Shown: positions 24,690 through 33,135 of the stretch, piece after piece | Position numbering within the stretch: position 1 is the first letter of the stretch | How the letters are laid out: every line of letters begins with the position of its first letter | Source of the DNA: Candidatus Pantoea soli | GTDB taxonomy: Bacteria; Pseudomonadota; Gammaproteobacteria; Enterobacterales; Enterobacteriaceae | Direction: 5' to 3' | Assembly (NCBI RefSeq): GCF_007833795.1 | Contig: NZ_CP032703.1 | Span: 492,857 to 556,856 of the forward strand | Length of the DNA stretch: 64,000 nt | Program-made: the position numbers and the translations under genes | Notes under the pieces: generated by a model | The model's input: the letters and a program-made list of their open reading frames with translations, nothing else | Databases searched by the model: none | What the model was told of the DNA's origin: nothing

Positions 24690-25649
24690 TCATTCCTGGT
24701 TGATGATGCGCATAATGCGCGGATGTTCGCTGGCTGTCAGGCGTTCAAACCCCGGCAACAGCTGCGCGGCGGCCTCTGCCAGGGCTTCCACCAGCGCCAG
24801 CACTGCGCTGGTAATCTGACGGCCCTGCGGGGTGATCACGCCAAAGAAGTAAGGAATATCTTCCTGAATCGGACGAATGGCCACGCCGGCCAGCGGCATG
24901 CCCCAGCCGGTTACCGGTTCGAGGATCGCCACGCCCAGTCCCGCCCGCACGCAGCCCAGAATATTCGCCGACGAGTTGGTCTCAATGATTTCCGGCAGCG
25001 GCGCTTTAACCTTCTTCAGCGCTTTTTCATAGCGCCCCCGTAAGCGCTGCGGGCTCCAGGGCGCAATGAAACGGCGGCCTGCCAGCTGGCTTAGCGATAA
25101 CGTGCTGTGCGCTGCGAGCGCATCCTCTTCCGGCAGCGCAACCACGCACTGCGACTGCCCAATCCAGTGCAGCTCAACTGCGTGATGCTCAAGAGGCAGA
25201 CTGCATAAACCGATGTCAGCCTCTGCGGTGATCACCGCATGCGCCGTCTGCTCCGCGGATTCACTGATGATTTGCACTTTATTTTGCAGATTAAGCGCGG
25301 CCAGTGCCGGAGGCAGCAACCCGGCAGCCAGCGCCGGCGTCGCAGCAATACTGAGCGGGCGATGCTGCTGATGCGCGATCTCCTGTGCGCGTAAGCGGAT
25401 CTGCTGCAGTGACAGCAGCGCTTTTTGCACATACTGATGCAGCTGTAACGCCTCTTCAGACGGATGAATGCGCGGGCCATTGCGAATAAACAGAGGGTAA
25501 CCCAGCGACTGCTCCAGCTCCTGAATCAGGCGGGAAACAGCAGGCTGTGAGCGGTTCAGCGCTTTGGCTGCCGCAGTGACGCTGCCTGCCGAAATTACCG
25601 CTGAGAAGGCTTCCAGCTGACGCAGGTCGAGGTCATTTAACAAGGTCAT
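24690..25649 (-). CDS. LysR-family regulator of the monooxygenase/ABC operon
   Basis: A 319-residue LysR protein. The winged helix-turn-helix is at about residues 9-66 (FSAVISAGSVTAAAKALNRS, QPAVSRLIQELEQSLG), followed by the linker helix and two Rossmann-like effector subdomains (IAATPALAAGLLPPAL; GLGVAILEPVTGWG). It lies upstream of the monooxygenase operon on the same strand with a 345-bp gap holding an inverted repeat. It is therefore the likely activator of that operon, responding to its substrate or an intermediate. A divergent arrangement, more usual for LysR, is not present. Confidence 0.88.
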   Translation of the reverse strand: MTLLNDLDLRQLEAFSAVISAGSVTAAAKALNRSQPAVSRLIQELEQSLGYPLFIRNGPRIHPSEEALQLHQYVQKALLSLQQIRLRAQEIAHQQHRPLSIAATPALAAGLLPPALAALNLQNKVQIISESAEQTAHAVITAEADIGLCSLPLEHHAVELHWIGQSQCVVALPEEDALAAHSTLSLSQLAGRRFIAPWSPQRLRGRYEKALKKVKAPLPEIIETNSSANILGCVRAGLGVAILEPVTGWGMPLAGVAIRPIQEDIPYFFGVITPQGRQITSAVLALVEALAEAAAQLLPGFERLTASEHPRIMRIINQE

Positions 25650-26087
25650 CGCGCGGGTACGTTCCTAAGTGATTGATCGTTCCCGATAAACATCCGGGAA
25701 AAAATCCATCATAGAGAGAGTCTGGCGAATTAGCCACAACGAGAAAAGCCGTGTGGCTTCAGGAAAGCCCGCGCTGAGAGGCGCCGCCTTGATCGCGACG
25801 CCCCGACACATGTCCCCCATTACGGCCACAGGCACGGCGCGGACAGTTGAATGAAGTGAACGGCGGTAAATTGTCTGACCTGCGCGTACTATTTCGTTTT
25901 CGCTGACAGCGGACGCTGCCTGAACCCGCGGGCGGGTGCTAAAACGCAGCCCGATCCTTACCCCTTGATGCCGGCGCAGAATTTGGGTTCAATGATTTTT
26001 CAACCGACACACCTGCCGTAAAAGTCTTTGTGCAAACGAAGAAAAAGAGGCGGGCACCCGGTTCGTCACCGACGATAAAGGAAAAAG
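25650..26087. other. Intergenic region with weak hairpin-repeat remnant
   Basis: No gene is supported in these 440 bp. At 25890-25915 TTTTCGCTGACAGCGGACGC resembles the left half of the dispersed hairpin repeat (CGCTCATAGCGGACAT) but is too diverged to call with confidence. Confidence 0.4.
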
Positions 26088-26711
26088 ATGGACAACGCAG
26101 CCTTCAAAGCAGTGATAAACCTGTATGAAAGACATGCTCAGGCCTTTGCGGCTCTGCGCCCGGTCAGTTTGACAGAACGGCCGTGGCTTGACAGGTTTAT
26201 CCGCTATCTTCCTGCCGGCGGGCATGTGCTTGATATCGGCTGCGGCACGGGTTCGCCCGTGGCGGAATATTTACTGGGTCAGGGTTTCAGGGTCACAGGC
26301 ATTGACTCCTCTCCTTCCATGATTGCCTTGTGCAGAGATAAATTTCCGCAAGCCAGCTGGAAAGTGGCTGACATGCGCCAGCTGGACCTGGGAAAAACCT
26401 TCGACGGTATTCTGGCGTGGGACAGCTTCTTTCATCTGTGCCAGAGTGATCAGCGTGACATGTTCGCGCTTTTCTCAGCCCACGCCCGCCCCGGTACAGT
26501 GTTAATGTTCAATACCGGCCCGGAAGCAGGCGAAGCCTTTGGTCAGTTTCAGGGAGAAACCCTGGCGCACGCCAGCCTGTCGCCTGAGGAGTATGCCTCA
26601 CTGATGCAGGATTATGATTTTCAGATAGTCCGGCATAGTGCAGAAGATAAAGCGTGTAACGGCCGCACGCTGTGGCTTGCGGTCAAATCGGTGCCCGGCC
26701 AGCCGGACTGA
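26088..26711 (+). CDS. Class I SAM-dependent methyltransferase
   Basis: A 207-residue Rossmann-fold methyltransferase. Motif I is VLDIGCGTGSP (about residues 47-57), motif II ends in GIDSSPSMI with the acidic ribose-binding Asp, and the later segment FDGILAWDSFFHL corresponds to motif IV. AAGGAAAAAG lies before the ATG. There is no membrane segment. The sequence resembles small-molecule methyltransferases of the Methyltransf_25/11 type rather than RNA or protein enzymes. It stands alone, followed directly by the first 320-bp repeat copy; the acceptor is unknown. Confidence 0.88.
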   Translation: MDNAAFKAVINLYERHAQAFAALRPVSLTERPWLDRFIRYLPAGGHVLDIGCGTGSPVAEYLLGQGFRVTGIDSSPSMIALCRDKFPQASWKVADMRQLDLGKTFDGILAWDSFFHLCQSDQRDMFALFSAHARPGTVLMFNTGPEAGEAFGQFQGETLAHASLSPEEYASLMQDYDFQIVRHSAEDKACNGRTLWLAVKSVPGQPD

Positions 26712-26712
26712 G

Positions 26713-27030
26713 GAGCGGCGAAAAACCGTTGCTACGGACTGCCGTACCGGTTTCCGCGCATGGCGCCCCTGCCCCGGAAGCAAGCCTGCCCGCCAGTGAG
26801 ATACGTCAGGGACAAACAACGGGATTGCGGTAAAACGCCAGTTGACTGCCTGTTCGGGGGCAGACGCAATGATCAACGCTCGTTAGAGCGACTCAGTTAT
26901 CTTCACTTGCGCGGAATTACCCGGTCGCGTATGAGGGCTGATCGTTCAGAAACAATCCCGTCGCGGTTAAGCGAGCAACAGCAGCGCCTTTTAACCGGGG
27001 ATATCAGGGAATCACTCCCCGGAAACAGCC
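26713..27030 (+). repeat. 320-bp direct repeat, copy A
   Basis: From GCGGCGAAAAACCGTT to the CCCCGG near 27024 the sequence is collinear with 30010-30332, in the same orientation and at roughly 70% identity by eye. Shared pieces include GGCAGACGCAA, CTTCACTTGCG and GGTTAAGCGAG versus TGTTAAGCGAG. Neither strand has a convincing gene. Together the copies bracket the LysR/exporter/SnoaL unit. Confidence 0.75.
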
Positions 27031-27035
27031 AGTGA

Positions 27036-27968
27036 TCAGCGCGCAGCGTCAGAAAGCGGTGTGCTGTGTGCAGCAGCCACACGAGCATGCAGGAAATCGA
27101 TAAACGCCCGCACTTTTTCCGGCACGTGGCGCGTATTTGGGTAAAGCGCGTAGATGCCCTGCCGCGGAAAATGATGATCGGGCAGTACCTGAACCAACCT
27201 ACCCTTCGCGATTTCATCCTGTACCAGCCAGGCGGGCAGGATCGCCACGCCCGCTCCGGCTAAAGCAAAAGCCAGCAAAGATGCCGCGCTGTCAGCCATG
27301 ACCCTGGCGGAATGACTGGCGTTTAACAGCACATTTTCCCCGTCCGGTGCGGTCACCTGCCAGCTGAGTGGCGTTGATAAGCGGCTGTGCGCAATCCATT
27401 TTGCTGCCGCAAGTTGCGCAAGATTGCGGATTGACGGTACAGCAAGGGTGTTGAGATAACGCGGCGCGGCGACTGCCAGAATGTCAAACTGATCGATGAG
27501 ACGGGCGTGGTGGCTGGAATCAGCCAGATGACCCAGTCGGATAGCCACATCAAAGCGGCCGGTTATAAGATCGTCGTTTTTCGATGAGGAAACGTGCTGG
27601 ATACGTAACTGTGGATGTTTTGCCGCAAAGTCAGCGAGTGCCGGGACAATGACGCGAACGCCATACTCGGCGGTCGTGGTAATTCTGAGTAGGCCGCTTA
27701 ATCCGGCGTGATCGCTACGCACCTCCTCCAGCGCGCTTTCGGCATCCTGCAGCAGCTGAAGGCAGCGATGGTAGAACCGTTCGCCGCTATCGGTAGGGGA
27801 AACCCGCCGGGTGCTTCTGGTGAGCAGTGAAACGCTCAGCGCTTCCTCAAGCTGTTTGATATTAAAACTGACCACGGCTTTGGTCAGTCCCAGCGTCTGC
27901 GCTGCGCCGGTAAAACTGCCCGCCTCCACTACCGCGACAAACATGCCCAGTCGTTGCAGATTGATCAT
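27036..27968 (-). CDS. LysR-family regulator, divergent from DHA2 exporter
   Basis: A 310-residue LysR protein of the CrgA-like subgroup. The DNA-binding domain starts MINLQRLGMFVAVVEAGSFT and includes LGLTKAVVSFNIKQLEEAL and STRRVSPTDSG, the latter a subgroup marker. The effector domain has FDVAIRLGHLADSSHHARL and ASLLAFALAGAGVAILPAWL. It is divergent from the exporter at 28093, with a 7-bp inverted operator about 25 bp before its start, implying autoregulation and control of the exporter/SnoaL pair. The start at 27968 fits the family. Confidence 0.9.
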   Translation of the reverse strand: MINLQRLGMFVAVVEAGSFTGAAQTLGLTKAVVSFNIKQLEEALSVSLLTRSTRRVSPTDSGERFYHRCLQLLQDAESALEEVRSDHAGLSGLLRITTTAEYGVRVIVPALADFAAKHPQLRIQHVSSSKNDDLITGRFDVAIRLGHLADSSHHARLIDQFDILAVAAPRYLNTLAVPSIRNLAQLAAAKWIAHSRLSTPLSWQVTAPDGENVLLNASHSARVMADSAASLLAFALAGAGVAILPAWLVQDEIAKGRLVQVLPDHHFPRQGIYALYPNTRHVPEKVRAFIDFLHARVAAAHSTPLSDAAR

Positions 27969-27992
27969 CCCGTCCTCTTTTCACAGGGTTAT

Positions 27993-28011
27993 TGTCAAAC
28001 CAGATTTGACA
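27993..28011. promoter_or_regulatory. LysR operator between regulator and exporter
   Basis: TGTCAAA (27993-27999), CCAGA and TTTGACA (28005-28011) form a dyad containing the classical T-N11-A LysR motif. It lies 25 bp from the LysR start and 82 bp from the exporter start. Confidence 0.75.
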
Positions 28012-28092
28012 GTGTAACAACCGGCAGTGAATTTATCCCGGTTATCGTTGACCCTATACTGCGCACATCATGCTGACCTGTCTGAGAAAAAA

Positions 28093-29472
28093 ATGTCTTA
28101 TCGTGTGCGCGTAGCCAGTGTGTATCTGCTGGGGTTTTTTATCGATCTTGTGAACATGTTTATCGCCAGTGTGGCTTATCCGGATATCGGCCGACGTTTT
28201 GCTGCCTCTGTCAGCCAGCTGGCGTGGATAAGTAATGGCTATATTCTGGGCCTGACACTGGTCATTCCTATGAGCAGCTGGCTGGCAAGGCGGATGGGGG
28301 CGAAACGCCTGTTTATGCTGTCACTGGCGATGTTTATTGTGAGTACCTGCGGCGTGGGTGCGTCAGCGTCTGTTGCACAACTCATCACGTGGCGCTGGTT
28401 GCAGGGTATCGGTGGCGGGCTGCTGATCCCTGTCGGCCAGACAATGACCTGGGCCTTGTATCAGAGCCATGAGCGCGCCAGATTATCTTCAGTGGTGATG
28501 CTGGTTGCCCTGCTCGCCCCCGCCCTCTCACCCGCTATCGGCGGAATGCTGGTGGAGAGCCTGAGCTGGCGCTGGGTGTTTCTGCTCAGCCTTCCCCTCG
28601 CCATCGTGACGCTGGTGCTGGCAGGTTTGTGGCTTAAGCCGGTTCGCCCGCAGACATCATCCGAACCGTTGGATCTGGTGGGATTAGTCAGCGGCTGTGC
28701 TGCGCTCACGCTGATCCTGCTGGGACTGACCTGCGTGGGTGAAGCAGGCCAGCCCGGTCAGGGCTCGCTGATGCTGCTGGCCGGGCTTATCACGCTGGCT
28801 GGCTATATCAGAAACGCGCTTAAAAAGCGTCATCCACTGATTAACCTGCATCTGGCGAAGGAGCCGCTGTTACATACTGCGATGCTGATTTATCTGTTCA
28901 TCCCCGGTGTGTTTACCGGCGTCAGTATGCTTACCATGCTCTATCTGCAAAACCAGCTGGGCCTGCACGCCAGCTTTGCCGGCGCCCTTATGCTGCCCTG
29001 GTCACTGGCCTCGTTTGCCGCCATCAGCCTGACGGGTAAAAGGTTCAACCGCTGGGGGCCGCGTCCACTTTTTATCGCCGGCAGCCTGATACAGGCTTCC
29101 GGTATTGGGATGCTGGCGCTGACAGGCCAGACAGCAGACGCCATGCTGTGCGTGCTGGCTTTCGCCGTGATGGGTTTTGGTGGCAGCTTGTGTAGCAGCA
29201 CGGCGCAAAGTTCTGCTTTTCTCCACATTGCCGATCGCGAACTTGCCGATGCCAGCGCGCTGTGGAATATCAATCGGCAGCTCAGCTTTTGTCTCGGCGT
29301 GACGCTGGTCAGTCTGCTGTTCAGTCTGATGGCGAAGACGGGTATGCCTGCTGAACACGCCTTTCATCTTTGCTTTGTCATAGCGGCCTGCAGTGCTGTC
29401 ATTCCGGTCCTGTGCGCGCTCCGCATCGCCAATCACAACGTCGTACTTATGCTTAATAAGGAGCCGAAATGA
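28093..29472 (+). CDS. DHA2-family (EmrB/QacA-like) MFS drug exporter
   Basis: A 459-residue transporter with about 14 predicted membrane helices, the DHA2 topology. Helix 1 carries FFIDLVNMFIASVAYPDIGR in place of the usual D-x-T-I-V-N-V-A-L-P, and motif A appears as WLARRMGAKRLFMLS. The motif C-like antiporter signature is in LLAPALSPAIGGML. The ATG at 28093 is preferred because similarity begins there; the ATG at 28027 would add 22 unrelated residues. It is followed, with a 4-bp overlap, by a SnoaL-like gene. A proton-driven export of a hydrophobic compound is likely; specificity is unknown. Confidence 0.87.
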   Translation: MSYRVRVASVYLLGFFIDLVNMFIASVAYPDIGRRFAASVSQLAWISNGYILGLTLVIPMSSWLARRMGAKRLFMLSLAMFIVSTCGVGASASVAQLITWRWLQGIGGGLLIPVGQTMTWALYQSHERARLSSVVMLVALLAPALSPAIGGMLVESLSWRWVFLLSLPLAIVTLVLAGLWLKPVRPQTSSEPLDLVGLVSGCAALTLILLGLTCVGEAGQPGQGSLMLLAGLITLAGYIRNALKKRHPLINLHLAKEPLLHTAMLIYLFIPGVFTGVSMLTMLYLQNQLGLHASFAGALMLPWSLASFAAISLTGKRFNRWGPRPLFIAGSLIQASGIGMLALTGQTADAMLCVLAFAVMGFGGSLCSSTAQSSAFLHIADRELADASALWNINRQLSFCLGVTLVSLLFSLMAKTGMPAEHAFHLCFVIAACSAVIPVLCALRIANHNVVLMLNKEPK

Positions 29473-29864
29473 ATCCGTATTTTCAGGAAGTGCTGGATGC
29501 CCATCAGTTAATTCAGGAATGGCTGGGCAATAAAGAGGCAAAAGAGGAAGTGTGTGAAACTCTTTTAGCGCGTTTTAGCCCGGCATACTCCATGGTGACA
29601 ATGGGCGGCGGGCTGCTGGATTACCCGAAGGTTAACGCCTTTTTTCGCACTCAGCGCGGTGCCCGTCCTGGCCTGAAGATCGGGATCAGTGACATGCGGA
29701 TTATGGCTGCCAGCGACCATGGCGCAACGGTTGTCTATAGAGAGACGCAGCAACTTCCCGGTGAGAGTCCGACGCTGCGTTTTTCAACGGTGGTGTTTGA
29801 AGCAAAGCAGAACGGCCGCGTTATCTGGCGCCACCTGCAGGAGACAGCCATACCGCAATCATAA
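29469..29864 (+). CDS. SnoaL/NTF2-like protein coupled to exporter
   Basis: A 131-residue protein with an NTF2-like cone fold pattern: an opening helix pair (FQEVLDAHQLIQEWL), then strands such as YSMVTMGGGLLDYP and ATVVYRETQQ, ending FSTVVFEAKQNGRVIWRHLQ. This end is typical of DUF4440/SnoaL-type proteins, in which the last strand reads W-x-x-x-H-x-Q. It overlaps the exporter stop by 4 bp (ATGA), so it is translated with it. NTF2-like proteins range from isomerases to ligand-binding scaffolds; no catalytic set is recognisable. It may bind or modify the exported compound. Confidence 0.75.
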   Translation: MNPYFQEVLDAHQLIQEWLGNKEAKEEVCETLLARFSPAYSMVTMGGGLLDYPKVNAFFRTQRGARPGLKIGISDMRIMAASDHGATVVYRETQQLPGESPTLRFSTVVFEAKQNGRVIWRHLQETAIPQS

Positions 29865-30009
29865 AATGCCTTGTTTATGATGAGCGAAGGGCCCTCTGCG
29901 CATGCCAGTCGATAAAGTATGCCGGTGCCTGATGCGTCATAACACACTCAGATAAACAGGGGTACCAGCGCCTATACGGCTGGCTGTCGAAGCGGATGGT
30001 CAGTCAGGC

Positions 30010-30332
30010 GGGCCGAAAAAACCGTTCTTTCGGCCCGTACGGGGCTGCCCCGCGTGGCGCCCCCTGCGTCCGGAAGTAACCCTGCCTGCCAGTGGGATGT
30101 GTCAGGGATAAGCAGCAGAATCGTGGTAAAAAGCAGAGTGACTGCGTGCCGCCTGCTCAGCGGCAGACGCAACCATCGACAGTGGTCTGTGAGCGGTTAC
30201 TCCGCCTTCACTTGCGTGAAATTATCCGGTCGGGTGTGAGGATTAAGCGTGCAAAAACGATCTCATCGCTGTTAAGCGAGAAAACAGCATCGCCTTTTTA
30301 CGCTGCGATTTCCGGTTCACCGAAATGGGGAG
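30010..30332 (+). repeat. 320-bp direct repeat, copy B
   Basis: This is collinear with 26713-27030 (see that entry). Matching blocks include GCCGAAAAAACCGTT, CCGGAAG, GTCAGGGATAAG versus GTCAGGGACAAA, GGCAGACGCAA and CTTCACTTGCG. It starts 145 bp after the SnoaL-like gene. The bases on to 30505 carry no gene. Confidence 0.75.
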
Positions 30333-30505
30333 AGGCTACGTCATGCCTGATTACCGAACAATTTTCGCTGACGGCAGTTGTTCGGCATTGCGCTCATCGT
30401 ACTGGCTGTGTCCGAAACAAGGCCGGTGAACGCTTTTTATCCGGGTACGTCAGCCGCATGTGGTGTCAAGGTGCATGACCATGGCCTTGTGTTAACTTGC
30501 TCAGG

Positions 30506-30733
30506 CTATGTCAGTATGAATCTGATTAGCTGCCACAGTAGCCAGACGCCCAGCGTAAACTGTATCGTCCGGACAGCCCATGCGGTATAGCGCCAGGAAT
30601 GACGTTCGCGCTCATCGGCCCCGGCGATAACCGGATCGGCATTCTGTTTTCTTTTTTTCGGCCTGAAATCCAGCCAGATGGACGCTATCGCCGCTAATCC
30701 CGCGAAAATTTTCAGCGCCAGGTGTCCGTCCAT
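30506..30733 (-). CDS. Small two-helix membrane protein
   Basis: A 75-residue protein. The start at 30733 is supported by AAAGGAGAG 6 nt before the ATG; the longer frame from 30790 has no such site. Residues about 6-21 (LKIFAGLAAIASIWLD) and about 50-72 (AWAVRTIQFTLGVWLLWQLI) are hydrophobic helices joined by a highly basic segment with RPKKRKQN. It is probably an inner-membrane protein with both ends on the same side. I do not recognise a family. It lies upstream-adjacent, on the same strand, to the small gene at 30944 but with a 210-bp gap. Confidence 0.55.
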   Translation of the reverse strand: MDGHLALKIFAGLAAIASIWLDFRPKKRKQNADPVIAGADERERHSWRYTAWAVRTIQFTLGVWLLWQLIRFILT

Positions 30734-30943
30734 TTCTGCTCTCCTTTCTGTGCTTTTTTTCTCAGATAAGAACGACGTAAAAACCCGCAACGGCTACCAG
30801 CACAATGAAATAACGACAGTGCTGTCCGTATTGAAGCGGACTTCCCGACTCCGGTTGATAACCTGCAAAACCTGTCGTCTTTTTGTTCCGGCGCGGGTAA
30901 ATGACAGATGCTCAGGGTGGCAGATAAAACGTCCAACCGTCCG

Positions 30944-31186
30944 TTATTTCAGAATGGCCGTAAGAAGGCTACTGAATGCAGACCCCGTTACGAAAGCACA
31001 CTCCGTTGTCATTTCCTCTTTGCGAATGTCAGACAGTCTGGCGAGTGCACTTTCAGCATCAGCAGCGCGCACCTCTTCAAACAGCTTTTCCCAGCCGTCA
31101 CGGGTCAGGAGAGCGGATGTTTCCGCGTCCGATCTTTCCAGAGCAACGATGTGCTGCCCCTTTTTAAAAAAGCAGAACGCCGGCAT
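30944..31186 (-). CDS. Conserved-type small hypothetical protein
   Basis: An 80-residue protein starting MPAFCFFKKGQHIVALERSD, with a GGAG site 9 nt before the ATG. A central helical part (TRDGWEKLFEEVRAADAESA, then LARLSDIR) is followed by a short hydrophobic C-terminus (GSAFSSLLTAILK) that may be a tail anchor or amphipathic helix. The pattern of an opening beta-hairpin plus helix reminds me of small enterobacterial proteins of unknown function seen in Pantoea, but I cannot name a family. There is no operon partner within 200 bp. Confidence 0.55.
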   Translation of the reverse strand: MPAFCFFKKGQHIVALERSDAETSALLTRDGWEKLFEEVRAADAESALARLSDIRKEEMTTECAFVTGSAFSSLLTAILK

Positions 31187-31637
31187 GGTGTACTCCAGTA
31201 ATGAGGTGACAGATAAAATAATCTATCTGAACTATTCTGATGACGTAAAGCAGAGCTTTATATAAAGGTACTGGCTCTGGTTATTAAGTTAAGACCAGAT
31301 ACAAAGCCGTGACGGGATATGTGCAGTATAGGCGTCCTGAAGCGGCTGCAGCGCGCTACCGGCACCGTTCAACTGCAGGAGTAGACAGGCACATGCATGC
31401 CGCTGCGTGACACCAAGAAGATCGACGGTGCATTGCCCCGCAGCCTGGAATGCCCGGGAAATGATGTTATTTTCTGCTTTGGGCCAGAAGCGGAACTGAC
31501 GTAAGCAAGCTAACTTAAGAAACATATGTAAGCGGGACTGAGATTTAATTTACAGGCTGATCAGGTTTCAGATAGCAGAGCACTATGCTCAATCTGCAGG
31601 ATCATCCTAAACCAGGACATCGCCTACCGGAGGCTTT
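31187..31637. other. Intergenic region with degraded hairpin repeat R8
   Basis: TTTCTGCTTTGGGCCAGAAG followed by CGGAACTGACG (31470-31503) is a diverged right half of the dispersed hairpin repeat. The rest of this 450-bp gap contains no supportable gene. Confidence 0.5.
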
Positions 31638-31994
31638 ATGCAAAAGGCACTTATGCTAGAGAACAGACTCTTTGCCGCGATGCTTCATTCTGATACAAAG
31701 GCGCTTGATACCCTTATCGCTGACTCACTGATATTCATTAATCACGCCGGACAAAATGTTACCAAAGCTCAGGATTTGGAGATGCATTCTTCAGGGCTGA
31801 TTCGCATTCAGGATATTACACGGGAACGTTTTAATGCCTGCGAATATTCTGGCTGCCTTATCGTAGATACCTGCGTATCGGTTACGGGAACATACGATGG
31901 TCAGAATGCAAATGGCAGGTTCCATCATTTACGCACCTGGGCTGTGATTGATGGACAATGGCAGGTTGTCGGTCTGAAGAGCTCGATGGGTTAA
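31638..31994 (+). CDS. Nuclear transport factor 2-like (DUF4440) protein
   Basis: A 118-residue NTF2-fold protein: LENRLFAAMLHSDTKALDTL, then LIADSLIFINHAGQNVTKAQ, and an end RTWAVIDGQWQVVGLKSS, which is the typical W-x-x-x-x-G-x-W-x-x-V-x-x-Q/K-S DUF4440 finish. GGAGGC stands 6 nt before the ATG. There is no signal peptide. The family includes polyketide-cyclase-like and hydrolase-like proteins, but no catalytic set is visible. It stands alone. Confidence 0.82.
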   Translation: MQKALMLENRLFAAMLHSDTKALDTLIADSLIFINHAGQNVTKAQDLEMHSSGLIRIQDITRERFNACEYSGCLIVDTCVSVTGTYDGQNANGRFHHLRTWAVIDGQWQVVGLKSSMG

Positions 31995-32588
31995 TATTGC
32001 AAGGCATGAAAAACGTATCACCCCGCTTCAGCCTGCCCAGAAGAATAGTAAAGTGGAAATACCTTCAATTTTCAGACTGGCTTATATATCTCTTTTCCGC
32101 TTATAGCAACCATGGGCATCTCATGCTAACCGCTTTATGGCAGCGCGAACTCTCTGACAGTGCTGATATGCCCCTTACCAGACAAAGCTGCGACTTATAA
32201 ATGCACCGCGCGACCCGCGCCGTTCGGCTTCACGAAGATATAAAGTACCGGCTGGTATCTTCATATTGTTGACTGGCAGACAAAGGAACGACGGCGTACG
32301 GTCCGCCAGCCTTAATGCCAGGCAAGTCTGCCTGGTGTGCAGGTTGCTTAATCTGCTAAGACGGACGGCAAATGACGCTTTCCAAAAGGCACAGGGATGC
32401 GGATGCTAAATCTCTTTCGCACCCGGACACCTGCACCGCGAAAGAGATGCCGCCCGGGAAGGTAGCGTCAGCGTATGCAGGACCCGTTATCCGCCCCCTG
32501 CACTGGCCGGGAGACTGCTGAAATGCGCCGGGAAGCGCCTTCATGAAGTTCAATCCGCCTGTCACGTTCAGGCACAAATCGCTGCGGG
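31995..32588. other. Intergenic region, no supportable gene
   Basis: Short frames on both strands in this 590-bp region have no ribosome sites or recognisable motifs. Its right end abuts the 3' end of the AriR/YmgB-like gene at 32589. Confidence 0.4.
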
Positions 32589-32792
32589 TCAGTGCCGCGT
32601 ATTTTCTCCGGACACCATTTTGATAGCATCGCGTATTGCTGTTTCGCGCCACCTGTCTCCCGCATCAACCAGAAAATCCTGCAGTTTCTGAAGCAGCGCT
32701 GCGTCTGTGAGGGTCGCCTTCTCACCAAGCAACTCCAGAACGGCTTCACCGAGTACGATATCGCACTGGTTTTCTCTTTCTTTCCTGTTCAT
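32589..32792 (-). CDS. AriR/YmgB/YcgZ-like small protein, divergent copy
   Basis: A 67-residue helical protein from the ATG at 32792. The pattern DIVLGEAVLELLGEKATLTD, then AALLQKLQDFLVDA, then a final helix with RDAIKMV matches the three-helix arrangement of YcgZ/AriR proteins (YcgZ has LGEIVTEILKDG at the same place). The ribosome site is weak (GGGTA), and an upstream in-frame start at 32864 adds a Cys/Arg-rich stretch that looks non-coding. It is convergent with nothing and lies 350 bp from the related gene at 33136 on the opposite strand. The Rcs-connector role is family knowledge and unproven here. Confidence 0.55.
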   Translation of the reverse strand: MNRKERENQCDIVLGEAVLELLGEKATLTDAALLQKLQDFLVDAGDRWRETAIRDAIKMVSGENTRH

Positions 32793-32935
32793 GTTGATAC
32801 CCGTCTGCTGTGTGCATCTGCTTTTGCGGCAGAGCAAAACACGTATCTTAAGCCAGAACAGCACGTCAAGCCTGGCGGGAACTTTAAAATTTACAAAATC
32901 TCTGATTTATAAAGAGATGTTCCGCTTTAATGAAT

Positions 32936-32960
32936 CGCCACACCCCGTGGCGTTTTTTTT
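32936..32960 (+). terminator. Strong Rho-independent terminator without an upstream ORF
   Basis: CGCCAC (32936-32941), loop ACCCC and GTGGCG (32947-32952) are followed by eight T residues. The nearest plus-strand gene upstream ends at 31994, almost 950 bp away. A second hairpin (ATCTCT...AGAGAT) lies about 20 nt before it. It may end a small RNA transcribed from the 32800-32935 region. Confidence 0.85.
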
Positions 32961-33135
32961 GCCTGAAAAACAGCAGACGCTTTTACCGCGGCTGGCGAAG
33001 CATGGAACTGTCTGATTCGAAACGGCGCATAAAAAAGTGCGGCTATGCTTAAAGGGTCCACGCCCGCTTATAACGGGCACTCGTGTTCAGCCAGCTCGAT
33101 ATACGCTGAAATAGTCGGGACACTAAGGAGGCAAA

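Noticed and set aside
25885..25925. Further copy of the dispersed hairpin repeat
   Set aside because: Only about 15 bases resemble the left half; it is below what I can separate from chance.
26760..27035. Plus-strand ORF within repeat copy A, with a related frame in copy B
   Set aside because: Start positions and ends differ between copies and no ribosome site is present, so coding is not supported, although the conserved segments are noted as a finding.
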